Shown here: positions 4,960 through 9,444 of the stretch, one piece after another | Position numbering within the stretch: the stretch's first letter is position 1 | Layout: each line of letters opens with the position of its first letter | Source: Planctomycetota bacterium | Lineage (GTDB): Bacteria > Planctomycetota > Phycisphaerae > FEN-1346 | Reading direction: 5' to 3' | Length of the DNA stretch: 9,444 nt | Assembly (NCBI GenBank): GCA_026386995.1 | Contig: JAPLMO010000360.1 | Span: forward strand, 1-9,444 | Position numbers and translations under genes: made by a program | Notes under the pieces: generated by a model | The model's input: the letters and a program-made list of their open reading frames with translations, nothing else | Told to the model about the DNA's origin: nothing | The model's database searches: none

Positions 4960-6021
4960 CTACTTGATGCGCTCGAGCATGGTGCGGGCATCGGCGGCCT
5001 GCTGGCTTTGCGGAAAATCGGAAATGACCTTCGTGCAGTACTGGCGCGCCAGGTCCGGGCGGCCGGCCCTGAAGTACCCATCGGCCATTTTCATCAGGGC
5101 GCGGGCCTTCGTGTCGGCATCCACGGCCTTGATGCGGGCCATGAGTTCCGCATCTTTCTCAAGGCGCGACCGGGCCTCCACGGCTTTGCGGCCGGGTTCG
5201 GTCTCGCCCCCCTGCTGCGCGATGCGGCCGTATATCTCGTAAGCATGGCCCAGGAGGTCCAGCCGCGCGGTCTTCCGGTCGGCCTCGGTCATCTCCTTCG
5301 GCCTGACAGTCGCGGCAATGACACCCGGCACCTTGTCGGCCGGCGGCGGGGCCGGAGCGGCCTTGCCGGCAGGCGGTTTCTCGGCTGCGGGCGGCTTGGC
5401 GACCGCTTCGGCCTGCGATTCCAGCGCCTGGGCCTTCTTCAGGTCCTCCGCCAGGCGCCCCGCCTTCAACTTCGCCTGGAACGACGGGTCGACCTCCAAC
5501 TGCCGCGCGAGGGTCCCGGCGTCCTTGGCGACGCCCAGGCCGCTGTAGATGCGGGTGATGCGTTTCAATTCGTCCAGGCCCGCCACCGGGTCCTCGCCGC
5601 CCGCCAACTGCCGCGCGACCTCCAGTTCCTTCTTGGCGTCTTCCGAGATGACCTTCAGTTCGTTGAAGGCCAGTTCGGGATACTCGGTGTCGCACCGCGT
5701 CTTGGCGGCCCAGATGAAGAACCTGACGGCGTCGGCCAGGTTGCCGGCCGCGCGGGCCTTAACGCCGTCCTTGTACCACCCTTCGACTTGTTGGCGGATC
5801 TTGGCCTTGCGGGTCTCGGGGTCCTCCTCGATGGTACCCGTGCCGATGCCGGCCCGTAGCGGCCCCGCCGTAGCAAGAAGCAGAAAAACAACCAATATCC
5901 AACGCAGAGAACGCTGAGAGAAGACTGAGCGCGAAGAGAAGAGAGGAGGAAGACCGCGATGCCACGGCGGCCTGTGCCGTTCATTCTGCATTCTGCATTC
6001 TGCATTCCGCACTGGCTTCAC
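4960..6021 (-). CDS. Exported helical protein with C-terminal TPR-like repeat, function unknown
   Basis: I chose the GTG at 6019-6021 because GGGAG lies six bases upstream; a TTG at 6036 and an ATG at 5991 inside a heptamer repeat are alternatives. From 6021 the product is about 353 residues. The first 32 residues come from repeat-like DNA; after them the segment SLRWILVVFLLLATAGPLRAG looks like a signal peptide core with an Ala-x-Ala-like exit, so the protein is probably periplasmic. The mature part is helical: GWYKDGVKARAAGNLADAVR is TPR-like, an Ala/Pro/Lys linker (around AEKPPAGKAAPAPPPADK) follows, and the end, DGYFRAGRPDLARQYCTKVI then SDFP, is a typical TPR pair as in CpoB/BamD-type proteins. 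Such repeats mediate protein contacts. I do not recognise a named family. It is 44 bases downstream of the DUF2617-like gene and 112 bases upstream of rho. Confidence 0.75.
   Translation of the reverse strand: MKPVRNAECRMQNERHRPPWHRGLPPLFSSRSVFSQRSLRWILVVFLLLATAGPLRAGIGTGTIEEDPETRKAKIRQQVEGWYKDGVKARAAGNLADAVRFFIWAAKTRCDTEYPELAFNELKVISEDAKKELEVARQLAGGEDPVAGLDELKRITRIYSGLGVAKDAGTLARQLEVDPSFQAKLKAGRLAEDLKKAQALESQAEAVAKPPAAEKPPAGKAAPAPPPADKVPGVIAATVRPKEMTEADRKTARLDLLGHAYEIYGRIAQQGGETEPGRKAVEARSRLEKDAELMARIKAVDADTKARALMKMADGYFRAGRPDLARQYCTKVISDFPQSQQAADARTMLERIK
5983..6010. repeat. Four-copy 7-bp tandem repeat (ATTCTGC) at a gene start
   Basis: ATTCTGC occurs three times in a row (5983-6003), followed by ATTCCGC. 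On the minus strand each unit boundary makes an ATG (first bases at 5984, 5991, 5998 and 6005), so the array offers ATGs in all three frames. It lies at the 5' end of the exported TPR-like gene. Confidence 0.9.
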
Positions 6022-6065
6022 GCTGCACTCCCGCAATGCCAGCGACGCCCCAGGCCGGAGAGAAC

Positions 6066-6611
6066 TCAGGTCTCAACCCTCTCAATCAACGTTTGCGTCT
6101 TCAGGATCGTGCTCTCGGCCGGGAAGCCGTGCCAGGTGTGGACCAGGAGGCCCCTGCCCCTGGGCTCCGGGACGGCGTACGAGAACGGCCTGCGGGCGAC
6201 CTCGCGCGGCTCTTCCGAAAAGAGGTGGCCCTGGCGGGCCGACGCCAACAGGTCTTCGGCCTCTCTCATGTACGTGCCGGCGCTCTCGGTATCCACCTGG
6301 TACGCCATCGTGTAGAGGATAGGCCCGCGGGTCTCCAGACGGTGCTCGTGTTCGCGCACCAGGTCGAGGGTCTTCACCAGGCCGCGCTTGGGTAGTTCCA
6401 GGGTGCGCGGCACAAGTACCTCGGTGACCGCCTCGGGGCCGTCGATGAAGGTGACAACGTGGCCGACGTCCAGCAGCCAGACCTCGAACTCGAATCCGGA
6501 GTGGCTGAACGCGCGTCGGGCCCGGATGGTAAAGAATTCCGGATGCAGCGTGCGCAGAAAGAGGCTGAGCCTCAGGTCCGCGACGACGGTCTGTTTGCCG
6601 CTTGTGCTCAT
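6066..6611 (-). CDS. DUF2617-like protein
   Basis: 181 residues. The ATG at 6609-6611 is chosen because GGGAG lies five bases upstream; the frame stays open to 6827, but that extension translates a repeat element and has no protein character. From memory of the family, the pattern matches planctomycete DUF2617 proteins: LHPEFFTIRARRAF (22-35), FEVWLLDVGHVVTF (about 41-54), and the C-terminal HTWHGFPAESTILKTQTL, which corresponds to the family's WHTFP...VKTQ ending. There is no signal peptide or membrane segment, so it should be cytoplasmic. No biochemical role is known to me. It is the first gene of the run leading to the TPR-like gene (44 bases) and rho. Confidence 0.7.
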   Translation of the reverse strand: MSTSGKQTVVADLRLSLFLRTLHPEFFTIRARRAFSHSGFEFEVWLLDVGHVVTFIDGPEAVTEVLVPRTLELPKRGLVKTLDLVREHEHRLETRGPILYTMAYQVDTESAGTYMREAEDLLASARQGHLFSEEPREVARRPFSYAVPEPRGRGLLVHTWHGFPAESTILKTQTLIERVET

Positions 6612-6661
6612 AGTGCTCCCACAGGAAATTATACGGTATTCCGGCCGCCGAGCAACCGGAG

Positions 6662-6758
6662 GATACGCCGAAAAGTATTGCGTCTCGGGGGGCAAGGGGT
6701 CAGGAGCCTTACAGATAGGGCTCCTGACCCCCTCGTTAGTGACGCGATACGCCGAAAA
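6662..6758. mobile_element. Small palindromic element between 13-bp direct repeats
   Basis: GATACGCCGAAAA occurs at 6662-6674 and again at 6746-6758. Between them are nested inverted repeats: outer GTATTGCGTC (6675-6684) with GACGCGATAC (6741-6750, nine of ten paired, overlapping the right direct repeat), and inner GGGGTCAGGAGCC (6696-6708) with GGCTCCTGACCCC (6719-6731), a perfect 13-bp stem with a 10-base loop. The arrangement looks like a non-autonomous REPIN- or MITE-type insertion in the gap between two divergent genes. A GGGGTCAGGAGCC-like arm resembles sequences associated with REP-associated transposases, but no such gene is in the window. Confidence 0.6.
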
Positions 6759-6772
6759 CGGCCTTTTCGGCG
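6750..6772. repeat. 9-bp stem hairpin
   Basis: CGCCGAAAA pairs perfectly with TTTTCGGCG around CGGCC. It includes the right-hand direct repeat of the neighbouring element, so the original target of that insertion may have been this palindrome. It could serve as a bidirectional terminator-like structure, but no T-run follows outside the stem. Confidence 0.5.
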
Positions 6773-6802
6773 TCCGGTCGCCACGGCCAGCCGCCAAGCG
6801 GT

Positions 6803-6830
6803 TTGACTTTCCGGGTTTTTGATGCATAAT
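6803..6830 (+). promoter_or_regulatory. Sigma70-type promoter for the ADP-ribosylglycohydrolase gene
   Basis: TTGACT (6803-6808) and CATAAT (6825-6830) are separated by 16 bases and each match the -35 and -10 consensus at five of six positions. Transcription would start near 6837, about 35 bases before the ATG at 6872. The region is also locally AT-rich within a GC-rich genome. Confidence 0.65.
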
Positions 6831-6871
6831 CCCCTAACCGCCGCCGTCCCACCGGCCGCACGGGGACCGTC

Positions 6872-9444
6872 ATGACGCTCCACCGCATGCTTTTGACCAC
6901 GCTCACCCTGGCCGCCCTTGCTGCGCCCTTGCGGGCCGAACGGACCATCCCGGCCTCCGTCTACCTGGACCGCCTTCAGGGCATGTGGCTGGGCGAAATC
7001 ATTGGGGGGGCCGCCGGCGCCCCCTACGAGGGCAAGTATACGAGCCGCGGCGGCAACACGGTCACCCTCAACTGGTCGACGATCCTCAACCCTGCTAAAC
7101 CCTGGGTGGCCGACGACGACACCGTCCTGGAGTACATGAACCTCGGGCTGGTCTACGATTACGGTATTCCCTCGGGGGCCCAGTTGAAGGCCGCGTGGCA
7201 AACCTACGTTCCTTCAGGAAGCCTCTGGTGCGCGGACAAGCAGGGCCGCTTTCTGATGAACTACGGCTTCACGCCGCCCGACACCGGCAGCCTCCGCAAC
7301 AACGTAAACTGGAACTACATCGACTCGCAGATTACGACCGAGGCGCTGGGCGCCGCCGCACCCGGCATGCGGCAGCGTGCGGCCGACCTGGCGGGGGCCT
7401 GCGGCTCGGTCACCAACACCGGCTACGCCCTGCATGCCGCCCAGTTCTACGCCGCCATGTACGCGGCCGCACCGTTTGAGACCAACGTCGAGACTATCGT
7501 CGCCAAGGGCCTGGAGGTCGTCCCGCTTAGTTCGCGGTCTCACGAGGTCATCCAGAACGTCGTGAACTGGTATCAGGCCGACAAGGATGACGGCCCGCTC
7601 AACTGGCGGAGCACGCAGGAGAAGATCTACGACAATTACGTCTCCGCCGCCGGATCGCACAACCGGTACGTCAGTTGGGTGGAGTCGACGGTCAACCTGG
7701 CCATAACGACCATGGCGATTCTGTACGGGCAGGGCGAACTCGATCCGACCGTCGAGATCGCGGTCAACGGCGGCTTCGACTCCGACTGCAACCCCGCCAC
7801 GGCCGCCGGCCTCGTGGGCCTCATGAAGGGATACTCGGGCCTGCCGGCCAACGTCACGAGCGCCGCCAGCAATACCTACCAGTTCGCCCTTCTCCAGAAC
7901 ATGCCTACCAGCACCACCATCACGCAGATGGCCGCCTACGCGCAGGCCGCCGCCGAGCGCGAAATCGTGCGCATGGATGGCACCATCGAGGGCTCGGGCG
8001 CAAGCGCCATCTACCACCTGCCCGACGAGGTGCCCCTATCGCCCGTCGAGAAGCCCGACCCGACCGGGCCGCGCGGCCTCGTGCGCGACGTCCGGCAGGC
8101 GGGCGGCACCGTCACCGCCTCCGCCAGCCTCGATCGACACATCGCCAGTAACGATTCCTCCAACCTCGACCAGATCATCGACGGCGTCACCGACCTCAGT
8201 TACAACGGGCGCGTTCCCTACTCGACCTACGACGGCGCCAACGCCCAGCCCGCCGGCGGCGACTGGTACCAGTTGAACTTCGACCGCGACGTCAAGTTCG
8301 ACTCGCTCATCTTCTACGAGGGCAATGTCCGGTACGACATCAATAGGGACTTGCGGACGTGGGGCCAGCGCGGCGGGTACTTCCTGAACCTCATCGTGGA
8401 GATCGGCCGCAACGGCGTCTTCGCCCCGGCCGGAAACCTGGTGCTGAGCGACCCGCTCGACGCCTTCGCTTATTACCAGCAGATCACGATGACGTTCGAC
8501 GCCGCCGTCGGCAACGCCATCCGCATCCGCGGCACCGCCGGCGGCTCGGAGCAGTTCACGACCATCACCGAACTCGAGGCCTTTGGCAACATCCCGACCC
8601 CCGTCACCTGCACTCCGGGCGCCGACCCCCTCTGGAACAACCCGGCCAACTGGTCGGGTGGCGCCGTCCCGGGGCCGCAGAACATCGCCGTCCTCGGCGC
8701 TGCGGCCTCGCGGCAGATTACGATCGGACAGGCCGAGAGCGCCCTCGGCCTTGACCTGCGCGCCGCAGGCTGGACCATCGACGGACCAAGCAAGGCCCTC
8801 ACCGTCGGCGCGGGGGGCATCGCCTCCAGCGGCGCGGGGACAAACACCGTCATCCCCGCCGTCGTGCTCTCCGCCAACTCCATCTGGACCGTCGGCACGG
8901 GCAACACCCTGCGACTGACGGGCGGCATCGACGGCGCCGACTTTGCCCTCGCCAAGGCCGGCCCCGGCACCCTCGCACTCAGCGGCCCCGGCACTTACGG
9001 CGGCGGAACCATCGTCTTCGCCGGAACGCTCCTCGTCGAAAACACCGCCGACTCGGCCACCGGATCGGGCGCCGTGACGGTCGGCGTGGCCACGCTCGGC
9101 GGCACGGGGTTCATCAACGGCCCCGTCACCATGACCGGCGACTCCACGATCACTTCCACGGGTACGCTGGGTACGCTGACGATCAACAACACGCTGACCG
9201 TCCGTGGCCTGGCCAACCAACTCGCGGGCGGTACTGTTCTGACCGTCGGCGACGTGACCATCGAGCCCGGCGCGGTCTTTATCATCAACGGCACGCTGGG
9301 CGGCGACGAGGGCAGCCTCATCGTTTACGGCACGCTCATGGGAAAGGGGACGATCAACAAGTCCTGCGTTATCGAGGCGGGCGGCGTGCTGAGCCCCGGG
9401 GCGCCTTCGACCATCCAGGGCATGGCCCAGATTCTGAACGCACA
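6872..9444 (+). CDS. Secreted ADP-ribosylglycohydrolase with discoidin-like and beta-strand-repeat domains (3' end outside window)
   Basis: ATG at 6872 with GGGGA eight bases upstream; the frame is open for 857 codons to the edge. Residues 1-22 are a signal peptide (exit LRA, then ERT). Residues about 30-375 are an ADP-ribosylglycohydrolase (DraG/ARH) domain: LQGMWLGEIIGGAAGAPYEG (35-54), ADDDT (80-84) and NGGFDSDCN (299-307), which supply the acidic metal ligands in this family. Residues about 410-573 look like an F5/8 type C (discoidin) domain: VTASASL, IIDGVTD, WYQLNFDRDVKFDSLIFYEG and a closing ITELEAFG. From WNNPANWSGG (588) the chain becomes Gly/Thr-rich beta-strand sequence, with an autotransporter-associated repeat LAKAGPGTLALSGPGTYGGG (693-712) then GTLLVEN. 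A C-terminal anchor, perhaps PEP-CTERM, would lie outside. Hydrolysis of an ADP-ribose bond or a related substrate outside the cytoplasm is inferred. It stands alone, divergent from the DUF2617-like gene. Confidence 0.85.
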   Translation, partial: MTLHRMLLTTLTLAALAAPLRAERTIPASVYLDRLQGMWLGEIIGGAAGAPYEGKYTSRGGNTVTLNWSTILNPAKPWVADDDTVLEYMNLGLVYDYGIPSGAQLKAAWQTYVPSGSLWCADKQGRFLMNYGFTPPDTGSLRNNVNWNYIDSQITTEALGAAAPGMRQRAADLAGACGSVTNTGYALHAAQFYAAMYAAAPFETNVETIVAKGLEVVPLSSRSHEVIQNVVNWYQADKDDGPLNWRSTQEKIYDNYVSAAGSHNRYVSWVESTVNLAITTMAILYGQGELDPTVEIAVNGGFDSDCNPATAAGLVGLMKGYSGLPANVTSAASNTYQFALLQNMPTSTTITQMAAYAQAAAEREIVRMDGTIEGSGASAIYHLPDEVPLSPVEKPDPTGPRGLVRDVRQAGGTVTASASLDRHIASNDSSNLDQIIDGVTDLSYNGRVPYSTYDGANAQPAGGDWYQLNFDRDVKFDSLIFYEGNVRYDINRDLRTWGQRGGYFLNLIVEIGRNGVFAPAGNLVLSDPLDAFAYYQQITMTFDAAVGNAIRIRGTAGGSEQFTTITELEAFGNIPTPVTCTPGADPLWNNPANWSGGAVPGPQNIAVLGAAASRQITIGQAESALGLDLRAAGWTIDGPSKALTVGAGGIASSGAGTNTVIPAVVLSANSIWTVGTGNTLRLTGGIDGADFALAKAGPGTLALSGPGTYGGGTIVFAGTLLVENTADSATGSGAVTVGVATLGGTGFINGPVTMTGDSTITSTGTLGTLTINNTLTVRGLANQLAGGTVLTVGDVTIEPGAVFIINGTLGGDEGSLIVYGTLMGKGTINKSCVIEAGGVLSPGAPSTIQGMAQILNA

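Noticed and set aside
3528..4967. Plus-strand open frame of 479 codons opposite rho
   Set aside because: The minus strand encodes a complete Rho with all motifs; the plus reading has no family resemblance and begins inside repeat DNA.
5008..5859. Plus-strand open frame of 283 codons opposite the TPR-like gene
   Set aside because: Leu/Gly/Arg-rich antisense translation without a start signal; the minus frame has a signal peptide and TPR patterns.
6612..6827. 72-codon N-terminal extension of the DUF2617-like protein
   Set aside because: The extension translates the palindromic element and direct repeats, and a good ribosome-binding site sits before the internal ATG at 6611.
7214..9220. Two long minus-strand open frames (7214-8017 and 8036-9220) opposite the ADP-ribosylglycohydrolase gene
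   Set aside because: Val/Gly/Asp-rich antisense readings typical of a GC-rich gene; the plus strand is one uninterrupted multidomain protein.

Overview
The window looks like a chromosomal stretch of a high-GC planctomycete-type bacterium (Planctomycetota, perhaps a Phycisphaerae-like or related lineage). The evidence is indirect. There is a PEP-CTERM sorting signal, a secreted protein with autotransporter-type beta-strand repeats, a DUF2617-type protein, an orphan GspG/ComGC-like pseudopilin, and a dense population of small palindromic and heptameric repeats between genes. No rRNA, tRNA or CRISPR array is visible, and no complete insertion sequence or transposase gene.

Layout. The left two thirds is almost all minus strand. 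At 1-429 is the N-terminal part of an HtrA-like trypsin-fold lipoprotein, which runs off the left edge. After an intergenic pair of inverted palindromes (511-587) comes a complete SO_0444/ArsP-type permease (625-1800) with Cys/His metal-binding segments. From 1801 to about 2706 there is no intact gene. This stretch holds a terminator hairpin, an orphan PEP-CTERM tail with no start codon (gene relic), a long-stem hairpin, a Lys/Ala/Pro-rich reading frame of doubtful status and another copy of the palindrome. A short orphan pseudopilin follows (2707-3039). The stretch 3040-3683 has no gene but is rich in repeats, including a 134-bp MITE-like element with apparent 8-bp target duplication.

From 6611 down to 3684 three minus-strand genes run in the same direction and may form one transcription unit: a DUF2617-like protein, an exported helical/TPR-like protein whose 5' end contains an ATG-bearing 7-bp tandem repeat, and transcription termination factor Rho in a short form lacking the N-terminal helical subdomain. 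The gap at 6612-6871 carries a small insertion-like palindromic element flanked by 13-bp direct repeats and, further right, a good sigma70-type promoter firing rightwards.

The right end (6872 to the edge) is one large open plus-strand gene of at least 857 codons. It has a signal peptide, an ADP-ribosylglycohydrolase domain, a discoidin (F5/8 type C)-like domain and then a beta-strand-repeat region. I do not see a defence system or other multi-gene novel system. The most interesting things are the secreted ADP-ribosylglycohydrolase fusion and the repeat/mini-element biology.
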